The translations under genes and the position numbers were made by a program. A DNA stretch of 64,000 nucleotides, taken from Lichtheimia corymbifera B2541. Lineage: Eukaryota; Mucoromycota; Mucoromycetes; Mucorales; Lichtheimiaceae. The notes beneath the pieces were generated by a model. It searched no databases, was not told the DNA's origin, and saw nothing but the letters and a program-made list of their open reading frames with translations. Shown here piece after piece: positions 12,701 to 23,746 of the stretch (within the stretch, counting starts at the first letter, position 1; each line of letters begins with the position of its first letter). The stretch lies in contig JNEU01000707.1 in assembly GCA_000697475.1 (NCBI GenBank), positions 1 through 64,000 of the forward strand. The letters are read 5' to 3'.

Positions 12701-12810
12701 TCGGCTTTACTGTTGTTGGTTTGAGTGATTGAGTGAAGGTTAGCTTCTGTTGGTGAAATGGTGGGAAAAGTGTCGACTTGCCCTCGATCGTAGAGAGTTG
12801 AATATGCCAT
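9710..12810 (-). CDS. SMCR8: SMCR8-like (folliculin/SMCR8 longin-DENN family) protein
   Basis: Seven exons (minus): 12810-12455, 12400-12274, 12203-12075, 11983-11495, 11434-10623, 10571-10298, 10237-9710, giving 904 aa. Residues about 56-190 form the longin part: DFILISEFSELEGP, FNAFALRVVSVDQ, then HHLTLFDINARGYVHP (about 163-178), which matches the family hallmark of an LxARGxVxP segment. Next comes KKGNFSNFAFDLKCRLVDLE (about 209 on), like the helical stretch after the SMCR8 longin domain. DENN-like features include LLTGRPVVILG (about 626-636) and PWYDGQLTDIELGS. Long Ser/Gln/His-rich linkers separate the blocks. In animals SMCR8 joins C9orf72 and WDR41 to regulate Rab/Arf GTPases, autophagy and lysosomal nutrient signalling; a fungal role is inference. 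Folliculin/Lst7 is the main alternative, but the longin motifs favour SMCR8. Confidence 0.85.
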
Positions 12811-13249
12811 TGAAGGCCAGGAATGCGAGTACAGGCAAGAGTGAGTGTATGTGGAAAAAAGAGTGACTTTTTACAAAAAAGAAAGGATAGAAAGATGAAG
12901 GTGCTGCAAGGAGGTAATGCTCGCTTTTTGTGCTTGGGTGCCACAAGACATTGACGCTGAAAATGGTTTAAGACAACAGCCCACCAGGCCCGTGCATGAT
13001 CCCCACACACACATTTACAATTTATACACATGTCTTTTTCTCCAATATGTTCATCATTTGACTATGACAACATTCTACATTCAATAAATGATATTCGAGG
13101 GGAACACAAGAAAAAAAGAGAATACGTGTGGACGTGTGGAGTTTACTAGTCCGTTTTGCCTGCAAGATCGGATACCAAATGTACACGTCCTAACCCTTAT
13201 CCTCATGGGGTCAAGTTTTATACCGAGATGAGCTGGGCCAGTGAAGAGC

Positions 13250-13555
13250 ATGATAGACGACAAAGCAGTGGGTAACATCCTTGTTAAGGTAAATAGATAT
13301 ACTGCTTTCATATACTTTTTGAATACAACAAATGAGGAGAGTGATGTCATATATCCTCTACTACTACGAAGGAAGTTGCAACTTGCCAAATTATTTGAAA
13401 TAGACGAAGCAAAAGTGGGAATGCACGTTATGCAGCGATATGAAACACACTGTCCAACACCACCTTTTTTCATTGCCAAGGATACCGATAGACATATTCG
13501 CACCACAACACGTCGGATTGTTTGTCATCAAATCATCAAGCACATGGCTGGATGA
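13250..13555 (+). CDS. Orphan 101-aa open frame, function unknown
   Basis: An ATG frame with mixed, protein-like composition: MIDDKAVGNILVKVNRYTAF at the start, LLLRRKLQLAKLFEIDEAKV in the middle and a basic C-terminus. No splice partner is evident. It lies between the SMCR8 promoter and the YOP1 3' end. It could be a small gene or the last exon of a decayed one. Not recognised. Confidence 0.3.
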   Translation: MIDDKAVGNILVKVNRYTAFIYFLNTTNEESDVIYPLLLRRKLQLAKLFEIDEAKVGMHVMQRYETHCPTPPFFIAKDTDRHIRTTTRRIVCHQIIKHMAG

Positions 13556-14167
13556 AGAGCAACGACATTTTTTGTTATCGTACATGTTTTGTTAAAGGCA
13601 ATATCCATAAGCAAGGTTATGTATTTTGAAAGGCATGGTTCTCAGCTAAAAATATCATCTATTGCATAGACCTTTCAATCTCGGGTGACTGTAGCCTCAC
13701 TTGATCCATGGATCGGTAGGATATCATATTAGCCACAATCATCAATGCAACTTGGGGCCTATGTTACACAGCTGAAAATCCCGCTGAACCAGAGAAAAGG
13801 ACCCGCATATTACAAGATGTTACCATCCATTCACGGCTATAGGCAAGCTTACAAGCATACAGACATATCACAAAAACCATAGTTTAAAAGAGAAGGATAA
13901 ATCAAATGCATCACTTGTATCCATAGAGACGTTCATATATCGTCCTCGACGAGACCACATTTTACGTGCTGACAAGAGCTTAATAGGAATTTTTAATTTG
14001 GGCAATCAGGCTGCAGATGGGATCAAGTTTACTATGCTTTAAGGAAAAGGGGGAGCGTTATGCAAGAACTGTAAAGTGAGAAGCTATATATGAAGCACCC
14101 GACGTAGACTGCAATTCATGGTGGTATAATATATCACAGAAACCCATCATTTTATTGTCTCCTTTTT
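13556..14167. other. Intergenic, nothing recognised
   Basis: A/T-rich sequence downstream of YOP1, with no convincing frame or repeat. Confidence 0.5.
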
Positions 14168-14948
14168 TTAATCCTGCTTGGAAGTGATGTCTGAAACGGC
14201 ATCGCCGACCTTTTGACGCAAGCGATCTGCACCCTTGTCAATATCATTTTGAGCTTCGAGCAAACGAGGACGCAAGAAACGAGTGTAGATGATTTCAGCA
14301 CCCTAGTAACAGAGACGACAAATCAGTCATGTGTATATATACTCTTTGTCTTTTTTCTCCTTTTCAAGACATACCCTGAATCGAGGAAGAGTCAACCACA
14401 ATACAAATGCCGTTTTGGTGAGGGAGTAGAATGGGATCCAGAAGAGGAGGTAATCAGCAAAGAACTCGATAATGTTCACAAAGCCAATGACAGTCCAGTA
14501 AGTGAGCCATTGCTTGTCATCGTCAGTTTGTGGAGATTCAATAGCCTTGAAGGACGCGTATGCTAGGAAAAAAAGGGGAGAGCAAGGTGAGGAGGGGTAA
14601 ATGGAAAAGCTCAGCCCGTCATCACACAAAGACATTCACGAACAACAACAACAACAACAACAACATTCCACCCATTGCTCCTTTTCACAAACACACACAC
14701 GCTTACTTACCAGGATAAACCCAAGAGATGAAATGTGTCAAAAGTTGACCAGCCAAGTTAAAAACGAGCATGATGAAGAAAAGAACGCCAAGACCCAAAG
14801 CAGCATGCGACTTGCGAACACCGGTGAGACGCTCAAAGTCATTGCAGTATTGGAACTGACCAAGCTGTTCATCAATTTGATCAAGGCCCTTCTTGAGTCG
14901 GATTTGGGCACCTTCAGCAGTGAAAAGAGATGGTTCTTCGGCTGTCAT
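14168..14948 (-). CDS. YOP1: YOP1/REEP (TB2/DP1/HVA22) ER-shaping membrane protein
   Basis: Three exons (minus): 14948-14711, 14562-14375 and 14302-14168, giving 186 aa, the usual length for Yop1. Residues 1-50 are the cytosolic amphipathic region. A first hydrophobic hairpin includes HAALGLGVLFFIMLVFNLAG. The family core SFKAIESPQTDDDKQWLTYW (about 84-103) is followed by a second hairpin (VIGFVNIIEFFADYLLFW) and FVLWLTLPRFRGAEIIYTRF. These are characteristic of DP1/Yop1 proteins, which insert as wedges and curve tubular ER with reticulons. The C-terminus is charged and helical. The splice joins are GT-AG and keep frame. The first intron (148 nt) carries a CAA microsatellite. Confidence 0.95.
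14641..14665. repeat. CAA microsatellite inside YOP1 intron 1
   Basis: About eight uninterrupted CAA triplets lie within the 14563-14710 intron. Confidence 0.85.
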
Positions 14949-15910
14949 GGTAGAATAGTTGTACTAGAAAGAAAAGAGAAAAGAGGAGTAATAAATGTGG
15001 AGTAATCAAGCTTTATAGCTGTACGTGTTATGTGATACTATATTTAACTCACGCATGTTGCTGCGCGTTTATCGTGTATAGGCGTGTGTGTTGCCTGATG
15101 AACAACAGCGAGCTTTTGAAGAAATTGGTTGTTGCCCATTTCGGAGCACTATCATACATAAGCGCCGCACAACGGCAAAAAGGCAGAATATCCGATATCT
15201 TATAGCATGTCTTGTGAGTCTTGGCAAAAGCACATCTTTTTTGTATACAATCGCTGTTGTTACTGCTCTTGGCTACCTTCTTGCATTTGCAAAACATCAT
15301 ATGTATATACAACACCACACTCATTGGGAAATAGGTGGGGATGGAATGCAGGGCACTAAACCTTTTTCTACGATAAACAAATACCTTATATCAAAATTGG
15401 TTTCCTCTTCTTGCAATTGCACAACAGCAATCTTTGCCTGCTTTACGCTTATCATGGATGGATGAAGGGTAGCTACATGTTTGCTTTGACCCTGAATCGG
15501 GTTACACACACTTGGTCGGACACGGTACAAGGTTGCATTCCGATGCCCGTCTCTTTCAACTTTATTGTGATGATGGATACCAATGACACATCTTTTATGA
15601 AACGAATTGCCAATACGGGACGTGTCACTGGGATATAGGTATGATTCAATAAGACTTTGAGCTCTATCAGGCATGTTTTTCTCAGAGTCACTGAAAATCC
15701 TTACCTATATGCATGTCGAGAGAAGGATGGTTGACACGTGAATGGTAATGATACCACCATCGCTAATGTTCATGTGGTGCTGCTCACTGATTGGCTGTCA
15801 AAGACAATTAAGCCTAACATGCTTGTTATGCCGACAAGCTTGGTACATGTCATGATCCTCCAGGTACGTTAGTCCTTTAGCTCCAAGTGTATCTTTCTCT
15901 ATGGATGTCA
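14949..15910. other. Intergenic, YOP1 upstream side
   Basis: Plus-strand frames between 15088 and 15640 are open but lack splice partners or motifs. A short coding-like peptide occurs near 15095-15210 in one frame. No gene can be supported. Confidence 0.4.
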
Positions 15911-16865
15911 TTAGATTCTTCTTTTGGGGTCATCCGTGATAGCTGCAAGGCAAGGCCAAGCCAACAATGATAGAAGGTAATGCATAAAGATGATGATGAT
16001 ATAATTCGAATATATTGTGTGCTTATGTAGATCTATTCTAGCTGGAATGGTGCGTGTCAAAAGGGATGCTATGGAACCATGGATCAAGATCATAACCAGC
16101 AGCATCACGCTCAAACTCTTGCTTGGATGCTTGTAGGCAGTTAGAGGCGCAACAGAAGCTCTACATAGAAAGGCGATCGAAATGCGAATGAATAATAACC
16201 AACTTCCCTTCCATACCACGATGCTGCATAATAAAGACTCACACAGAAACCGCTTTGGAGAATCGCCACACAAATCCAAATGAGCTGGTAAAGAGCTTAA
16301 TCCGATAGCAAGCATGCTTCGCTGTCCTCTTTCTTGTAATCCGGCTTGGGTCAACAAGTCCACAATATTCAGCAAACTGCATCTTGGCGGGACATCAGGC
16401 AAATGTATCAGCAGTGTCATAAGGCAAATGCTGCAGGTACTCCCGAGGGACCAAAGAGGGAAAACTGCAAACCAAGTATTACGGCTTCTTCATGTCGACT
16501 CCCACAACCACCATGTCGATGCACGTATTCAATGGGCAGCTTGTTTGTTGAACTCCAAGTTGTCATCCGTCGCCTTCTTATCTCTGAGTGGCATCGCAAG
16601 ACACGTCAAATGGAGTGCTGATTGCTTGAGTTCGACTGTGCCATTTGGACTTTCCTTGTGTGGCATAGCTAGCGTGATCGAGTTCTTTGGCAACAGAATC
16701 AATCAATTCACGACGCTCGTTGTTCCAGCATTTTGTGGTCAGACAAAGAAAATCCAGTGCAGCAGCATCAACTTGCTCTTCTTCAAACCTCCCAAAACTT
16801 GGACAATCTTGCAAAGAGTCTCCTTGACAGTAAGTGGATTCATCATGTTGTTGATGATGCATCAC
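15911..16865 (-). pseudogene. Decayed coding region, family unknown
   Basis: On the minus strand protein-like stretches occur one after another but in different frames. One is about 16578-16840 (ELIDSVAKELDHASYATQGK; the overlapping frame gives HKESPNGTVELKQSALHLTC). Another is 16100-16420 (IVDLLTQAGLQERGQRSMLA). Stops and frame changes recur without matching splice sites. This pattern fits an old pseudogene. No transposase or helicase motif was recognised. Confidence 0.25.
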
Positions 16866-17251
16866 CTTTGATCAAGTATGCTAAGATGGCTTGACCACTT
16901 TATCAGTCATTTCAATCAATCAATCACGGAGTCCTCTTTCTTGCATCGACAACAATTCTCACGCCCACCCACATATAAACAAGGATGTTGTCGCCAGCAT
17001 TATTATCACGCATCTTCTTCCTCTACGTGATTGCATATCCCATCAGTGCCTTGTGGTAAGTGCCAAGGATCCTATGTGTGATTGCATACATTGATCACTG
17101 TATTGATCCATGTAGTGCTTCATTGTTACTTGTTTTCATTCTTTTCTTATGGTGATTGGTCCTATCCTTCCTGGACGGGGTCTTTGTGGTATTATCTACT
17201 TGAATACCCCATTCATAGCATGTATATTAATTTGTCTTTGATTAGTGAGCC

Positions 17252-18606
17252 GTGTCCCCAAAGTCGAGGAGAAGAAGGCAGGCACAAGCTGTGGCAAAGT
17301 TACGGGGCTCCTTCGTAGGAGACATAGATACCTCTACTAAGCAGCTTTTACAAAATGTTGGCCATGCGAGAAGGTCACTGATAAGGTGTGTATCAGGAGA
17401 TTTTTATGCGTCGACTCGAAACTTACCTTCTACATATAGCAGATTCAAAGTCATACAGCGGCTTCCAGTGTCAATGAGAACATCTACATGCAAGAGATAA
17501 ACCAACGCCGAAGACGTACATATTTCCTCAATGATGACTTGATCCGTACTCAAGGGTAAGTGAAACACATACCTTCCAATGTCATGTCCAAGTTGATTAT
17601 CAATAGAGCAAACAGGGAAGCACAAGGCATCACGACCAAGGAAAGCTCTATTCGTTGAAAAGGAACGCAGGAGAAAAGGAAATTGATGGCGGCCGTAGAA
17701 GCTTCCTTGTCTGTTAGAATGCAAGCTTCCAGGTCAAGCAAAAATGACGATTTCGTCAAGGTTGCAGGCTGCCTGAAGGATTATCGGTGGGTCTGTAAAA
17801 GCTGGAGCAGATATATCAAAGCTTGTTGGTATTGTATGTGAAGAAGGTAAGCGACCCTATTTGAAACCGACTAATAGTAGTTAAAACTTATTATTTGTAT
17901 AGGGTTCACCTGCGAGTGAATTTGAAGTACCACGGAATGTATCGCTCCTCCATAGAATCAGCAATGAAGGATCACGAGAACTTTGATGTTCTTATTGGAA
18001 TATTTCAAAGGACACAAGTAAGTTGTTGAAAATCAATCCATGTAGAGCTTACATTGATTATTATCCCTACAGGAAGTGGTTTTGGAACGTGTCCCCTGAT
18101 CCAGAAGCAGATAATATCAAGCTCTTGCGGACGCCACCATCTACCTACGTTCCTATAATTCGCCCGTTTACGATTGAACGAACGGCAGGTACGTATTTGA
18201 TTTCGTATTGTGGTGCCTTCAACTTATTGGTACTTTAGACTTGGAGATTTGCTTAAAACTGGAATCGATGAAGGAAACAAGCAGTCGATTGGCACAACAG
18301 CTCTATGAAATACATCGAGAATGCTCGACAAAGAAAAGGAAACCTGATGGATCATTCGATGGATTAAAGAAGGTAATGTATAAAAAGTATGGTCGTGTTA
18401 CTTATAACAAGGCTGACATTGGATTTATATATACACTACTAGAAGACTTGACTACAATGAAGAAGCACGTGCAGGGAAACAAGAGAATTGGAATCACCGG
18501 CACCGACCCACTGCTATATAAGATTCTTCGGGAAGAGGATGTTCGACGTCGTGGATGCAGAGAGAGCTTGATACCATCACCAAGCATAGTTTCCCTTTGT
18601 AAATAG
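17252..18606 (+). pseudogene. Multi-exon pseudogene with intact splice sites but a stop and frame breaks
   Basis: Six plus-strand exon remnants can be read: about 17252-17385, 17440-17555, 17607-17786, 17903-18017, 18073-18188 and 18239-18606. They are separated by short introns with GT-AG ends. Exons 3 to 4 and 5 to 6 join in frame. Exon 3 has an in-frame TGA at 17656-17658. Exon 5 is entered in a frame that stops at 18097-18099, while the protein-like frame (PDPEADNIKLLRTPPSTYVP) is shifted. The last exon encodes about 120 aa with a coiled-coil-like basic stretch and KNADIGFIYTLLEDL-like sequence, then ends in TAG at 18604-18606. The preserved splice sites suggest recent inactivation. Family unknown. 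Confidence 0.45.
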
Positions 18607-20051
18607 CCATATTCCCAAGATTGTATGTATATAACCACGCTCTGAAATGGATCCCATATTTTTCAACGGCATGTGCAAGTCTGAAAGTGTGGAAAATTGC
18701 GAGATGGAGGAAATACCGGGGATGTAGTTAGCGTATATGCATGATATGACCGGTCGCAAGGTGTCGAAGATGTTGAGGGCTAAATGCAGTATCGGAGGAC
18801 CACTGTATGATACATCATCAAGCTGCGGTGCTACGTTCAGAGATGGTGGCAAGATGTTTTCATCGAATAGTGCCCTACATGCTTAGCATTTCGTTATCAT
18901 GAGCTATCAAGCGATGGATAAATAGCCTTAGTTCTTTTTGTTCTCAATCATAAATATGCAACGTATTTCTAAAAGCAATCGAATGCAGTGTATATGTTTG
19001 CAGGGCCGTGCTTGGCGTGATGATGGAAATAGTAGCGGGTGGTGAGCTGAGTGTATGTGTGACATGTAGTATGCACATATAATCCATGAACCGATATTTT
19101 GCATCTGACTTTATTCCAAGATGTGCTAGGATGTATCATAAATGACTAGAGGAAAAGCTGGATACTGACCCAAGGACGTATGCTCTAGGGCATTTACATC
19201 TCGGGTGAATTCGCATTGATGCAAGACAACAAGCTGCATGACTCAAGTCCGACATTGCTGTCAAAAATAAATTCCCTGTGGGGTGATGGTGGTGGTGGTC
19301 CAGAGCTTTCATTCTCGGATATCGCTATGAATAAGTAACGAATTTAACTTTTTTCCCAGCCACAATCCTTTGTGAAAATTATCATCATCATTCTGGCAAG
19401 CATTATTGATGGTGATCAACGTCGATGAAAAAGGTCGATAGGTGCATTCTCCTCTTTTTTCTCTCTCTCTCACTATTATATATTAACCCCCTTTTTTCCT
19501 GCTTCTGGAATAAACTCTTGAACAAAATAACGCGTTCCTGGGATGAAGGAAGGGGGGAGTTGTATGATCAGAGGATATGTGAGCGGCTTCCATGGTTGCA
19601 AAAGGTATCGAGTAGCTTCAAAAGATAACCCCTAATCGCGGTTGGTGGTGGTGGTGGTGGATCCATTCCTTACCTAGTCGTCAAAGTATATCCACAGATG
19701 AGAACAAGGGGTAGCAATGGAAAAGGAAGAGGAAGGGGGGATTGGTTGAAGGATATGGTAACCGGATATGCTATGTGTGAATGCCGTGTGATTGCGGGCC
19801 TTGAAGAACCATATAAGAAGTGGTTGAATGATTGAGGCGTTTCTCATAGGACGCTTCTCTTTCCCTTTTCTCACTACTTGCTCGCTCGTTTACCCTTTAT
19901 TTCTTTGTCTGTGTTCTCTTTTTGTCATACACATACACATACACTCTCTCGCTCTTATATATTCATTGTTATCTGAACTACTTGTCTTCTTTTTATCTCG
20001 TGCTCTATACCCAAATACGACGACCGACCGTGCACTAGTTTGACTTTCGAC
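18607..20051. other. Intergenic before the phosphodiesterase
   Basis: A minus-strand open frame of about 90 codons (18577-18880) looks weakly protein-like but is unsupported. A pyrimidine-rich leader with CACATACACATACAC-type runs lies at about 19850-20040, directly upstream of the phosphodiesterase start, and fits its promoter and 5' leader. Confidence 0.4.
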
Positions 20052-21920
20052 ATGCTCATTCTAAAGTTCAACACGCTTTCTGCTGACGATTTGTTTGCCA
20101 TTGAACGTGTGAGTTCATTTGCTCATTGAGAATGCAACGAAAAGACAGCCTCGTTCCTGATACAGAAATATCTATATAGTGTTTGCTTCGATGGCTTGAT
20201 GATAAAGCACGACCTAGCATCGACCCCGATTTCAATGTTCTCGACTATGGTCGCACAGAGTTATACGGTCATTTGCTCGGCGTGTTTGCAAAGCTTGGTG
20301 TGCTGAGCGCATTGGATATTACACCATCCACTTTACTCGACTTTTTAATCGACGTTGATACAACCTACCTTAATGCTCCTTATCATTCATTCTACCATGC
20401 TGTGGATATCGTCACTGTGCTTTATTATATCCTCACCGAGTTGGAGGCCGATCAATATCTCTCGAATTTGGATATTGCCGCTCTTTTGATTGCTGCCCTT
20501 TGTCATGATGCAGGTCATGTAAGTAGACGAATCGATCACAAGGAGTGTGTGTGTGTATGGCTGGTGAAGGCAGAAAAAGAAAATAGGAGTTGGGGAGGAA
20601 AGGCTCGTTTATTTGCCAGAAAGGAGTCGAGTGCAATGATTATTATTGCCACACCACTGACATTGCAAAAGACGACAATACCTATTATATGAACATCTCC
20701 TATCGATCTTTTATTGACTTGAACCCCCCCTTTCCTTTATATAGCCTGGCTACAACAACTTGTACCAAGTGAATGTCAAGACGGAACTGGCTGCAAGATA
20801 CAATAACACCTCTGTTCTGGAAGCCTATTCTGCCACGATTACACGCGATTTATTACACAAGCATAAGCTTCTAAAGGATTTAGCAAGTACAAATGGCAAA
20901 AGCGTGACCCATCATTACACGTGGACTGAGGGACGATTCCTGGATGCCATTGAAAGTTTGATTTTGGCAACAGACATGGTGTATCACTTTGATTTACAAG
21001 AACAAGCAGGCGTACTCGAGGAATTGCTCTCGCAAGATGATGATGAGGACGATGATAGTGATTGGTGTAGTGCCAGTGATTCGGATAGCTTTGCCATTCC
21101 TACACCTAGTTCATCCACCTACGACGAGGAAGATTTATGCTATTCATTGAATCGAGATCAACGACAAAGCCTATGTCGCATTCTATTGCATGCAGCTGAT
21201 ATCAGTAACACAGTACGACCTTGGGCAATCTCTAAGCAATGGTCCGATTTGATTGTGCAAGAATTCTTTCGACAAGGCGATGCTGAAAAGGAAGCAGGAT
21301 TGGATGTATCACCTGGTATGGATCGTGACCAATCCACACAACCCGATATCAGCTTGAAATTTGGTGACTTTTTGGTCAAGCCGTACTTTGAAGCCCTTGC
21401 CGGATTTTTACCTTCAGCCAATATCTTTTTGGATACATTGAATGAGAATCGAAGTGAATGGGTGCGACTCAAGACATGTCCTGAAGCAGCTTTTCCACCT
21501 GAAAATGCCGCCAACAATGAGCGTCAATTCCCTTCCAGCTTATTACCACCGCAACCTGTACTCAATCCAAGTGGTCGTCGTATCAGCGTAGCTGCAGGCA
21601 CAGTGGTTATTCCCGATCGTCAAATATTTGTGGCACGTAAACGACAAAGAAGTACCATGTCTATCAATACACGTAGCAGCAGTAGTGGAGGAGGACCCAA
21701 TAATCTATTACAACGGCGCCCTGCTGGATTACGCTCTGCAAGCCATACAGGTGTACCACGTATTATCGTACCTGATCGACGTCCAAGTGATCTATTACAG
21801 CAACAAGCATGGCTGTCGCCCACTTTACTGAAAACAACAACTGTCCTTGAATCACCCGTATCCATGTGCCATCCTCAAGACCGATCCCCTTTGTCTCGCG
21901 TATCTAAAAGATTGGCTTGA
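20052..21920 (+). CDS. PDE2: Class I 3',5'-cyclic nucleotide phosphodiesterase (PDE2-like)
   Basis: Three exons: 20052-20108, 20180-20518 and 20745-21920, giving 523 aa. The catalytic HD-type fold carries the class I signatures: HSFYHAVDIV, then HDAGHPGYNN (the HDxxHxxxxN motif, assembled exactly across the second splice), and later LHAADISNTVRPW (HxxxDISN). These residues bind the two catalytic metals. An acidic insert (DDDEDDDSD, about residue 227) and a Ser/Pro/Arg-rich C-terminal tail after about residue 370 are probably regulatory. The enzyme should hydrolyse cAMP to 5'-AMP and lower PKA signalling, as Pde2 does in other fungi. Exon 1 encodes only 19 aa. The frames join without slack, so the model is firm. 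Confidence 0.93.
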
Positions 21921-22561
21921 TCCACCCACCATCCTCATCCATCCCCCCTTGTATCTTGTTGTAATATCTGTAGATGCTTGATTCCCTTGCAGATACCACT
22001 TTGATTCACCACCTCCCCTTCTTCACTGTACTATAAATGTTGTCCTTCTTCCCCCACCCTCCCGTTTTATTTTATTCTTGACCACCAACAACTCATCCTT
22101 TGCAAATATATAAATCCCTTTGATGTTGACAATGGATCAAGTGTATTGTAAACAGGGTACAAGAACGAGATCGGCATTATTATTCGGAGGCTATAAAAAA
22201 CAATGAATCGAAAAGGGAGTTACATGTAGATGGAGTAACTGTGCCCCTTAATCAATAATAAGCACTATACAGTAGCTCGCATTGCATTATTGTATACATT
22301 GCCTCCTCCATCTCCTACTATCCTTTGTATGTGCCACTACATCATATGGCATAATCCTCAATGCGTTTTTGAAACAAGATATGTATTTTTGATGCTAAAT
22401 GAATTGGATGCGAGTGATGTTGGATTATGGATAGGATGATTGGATGAATATAAATGGCATTTTGGAGCAAAAGTGGAGAGGAAGAGAATGATGACAAGAT
22501 CAAGGTATACATGGGATGTGTGTGTGTGTGACGAAAAATAACAAGCGATCGTTGAGGGACC
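21921..22561. other. Convergent 3' intergenic region
   Basis: C/T-rich and A/T-rich sequence between the 3' ends of the phosphodiesterase (+) and the KH protein (-). No gene seen. Confidence 0.5.
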
Positions 22562-23293
22562 TTATGGATTGCGTTGTGTAAAGATGACATCAGGAAGTGG
22601 TTTGGAGATATCTGGTTGTTGTTGAAGAATCACTGCGACTTGATTATTGATATCATTGGGCGTTGTTCCAGGAACATGGTACACATTGTAAGGAGACATA
22701 GCCTTGTCGATATTCTTTTGAGTGAGATACGCAAGCATTCTGACAGCCGTTTCGAATTCATCCATGCATTGGATCCGGAGACTTGATACGGAAATCTTCA
22801 AGATCTGATCTGTCGTATGTGGAAGGCATCGACGATATAAACGTAACGACACTTTGCTCACACGATGAATCCTCGCCAACTGATCATTCTCCACAAGCCA
22901 ATCTGCAAATAACTTTGGTATCAAGAAATCCACGCCTATTTCCTGTAGGATAGATATATAAGAACCCCTTCGCCTGATATACACGTAGAAGATAGTTACC
23001 TGGCCATAGTTCAGCTCAAACTGCCGTTGTCCATACATACGAATCAGCGCATCACGAAGTGCCGGGGCAATGCGTTTGGGGTGACCGAATATCTGCAATA
23101 AACGACCATACTGATCTCGCACCATGTGCAGTACAAGTCTCACGTTGAACATGTCTTCAATCTGCCGATGCACTTGACCCTTGACGCCAATTAAAGCACC
23201 AGGTTTATCGGGCGGTATCACAGCACGTAATGTCACAGGTGTATGTGCAGGATCGTCGTTGATGATCGACTCGAATTTGCGACCGAATTGCAT
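22562..23293 (-). CDS. Small KH-domain RNA-binding protein
   Basis: Two exons (minus): 23293-23000 and 22942-22562, giving 224 aa. The start is the first ATG of the frame (MQFGRKFESIINDD). A type I KH core is visible at about residues 18-80: VTLRAVIPPDKPGALIGVKG with the GxxG loop GVKG at 36-39, then the helix QVHRQIEDMFNVRL. The second half (EIGVDFLIPKLFADWLVEND, later SLRIQCMDEFETAVRMLAYL) has the spacing of a second, degenerate KH repeat lacking GxxG. The C-terminus is disordered. Likely a cytoplasmic or nuclear mRNA-binding protein of the PCBP/HEK2 kind, much shorter than Hek2. The 57-nt intron has canonical ends but is divisible by three and stop-free, so the retained form would add 19 residues between the domains. 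Confidence 0.75.
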   Translation of the reverse strand: MQFGRKFESIINDDPAHTPVTLRAVIPPDKPGALIGVKGQVHRQIEDMFNVRLVLHMVRDQYGRLLQIFGHPKRIAPALRDALIRMYGQRQFELNYGQVTIFYVYIRRRGSYISILQEIGVDFLIPKLFADWLVENDQLARIHRVSKVSLRLYRRCLPHTTDQILKISVSSLRIQCMDEFETAVRMLAYLTQKNIDKAMSPYNVYHVPGTTPNDINNQVAVILQQQPDISKPLPDVIFTQRNP

Positions 23294-23746
23294 ATCCACC
23301 GACAAGGTTGGGTGAAAGCAGCAAGGACAAGAAGGTGTGTGGGCACTCTGCACTCTAAAATTTCTGGATCATGTGAACACGCTCCCCTCACTCACTCGCC
23401 TCACTCACTCACAAGAGACAAATCGCCTAATAAAGCTATTTGCAGTGTAACATGTTGTGCTGAGATTCATGGGAAAAGAACAATGAATACGATGAACTCG
23501 TTGATATGGCAACAGGCTCTTAACTTTATGGGGCATTGTTCCGGCCATCCCCCCCACACACGCACCATACGCATATGGTCATTTGATGAACCTCCATCTT
23601 TTTCCTATTATGCTATTTGTCAAATTGTTGTTGTTGTTGTTGTTGATGGTGCTTAATGTCACCATAAAATGGCGGGAAACCCACACTGCTTACATTAAAA
23701 CGGAAAATAATAAACTAAAGGGTGGTTTGGGAATTTGTCATGGTAA
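23294..23746. promoter_or_regulatory. Head-to-head promoter region between KH gene (-) and the disordered repeat protein (+)
   Basis: The two starts are 453 nt apart and diverge. CTCACTC-rich sequence lies on the KH side (about 23385-23415) and a GTT repeat at about 23621-23646. Function inferred from position only. Confidence 0.4.

Noticed and set aside
14641..14665. CAA run as a coding poly-Gln or poly-Asn
   Set aside because: It lies inside YOP1 intron 1, where the flanking exons join in frame without it.
21158..21865. Antisense open frames inside the phosphodiesterase
   Set aside because: They are shadows of a strongly conserved coding frame and have no motifs.
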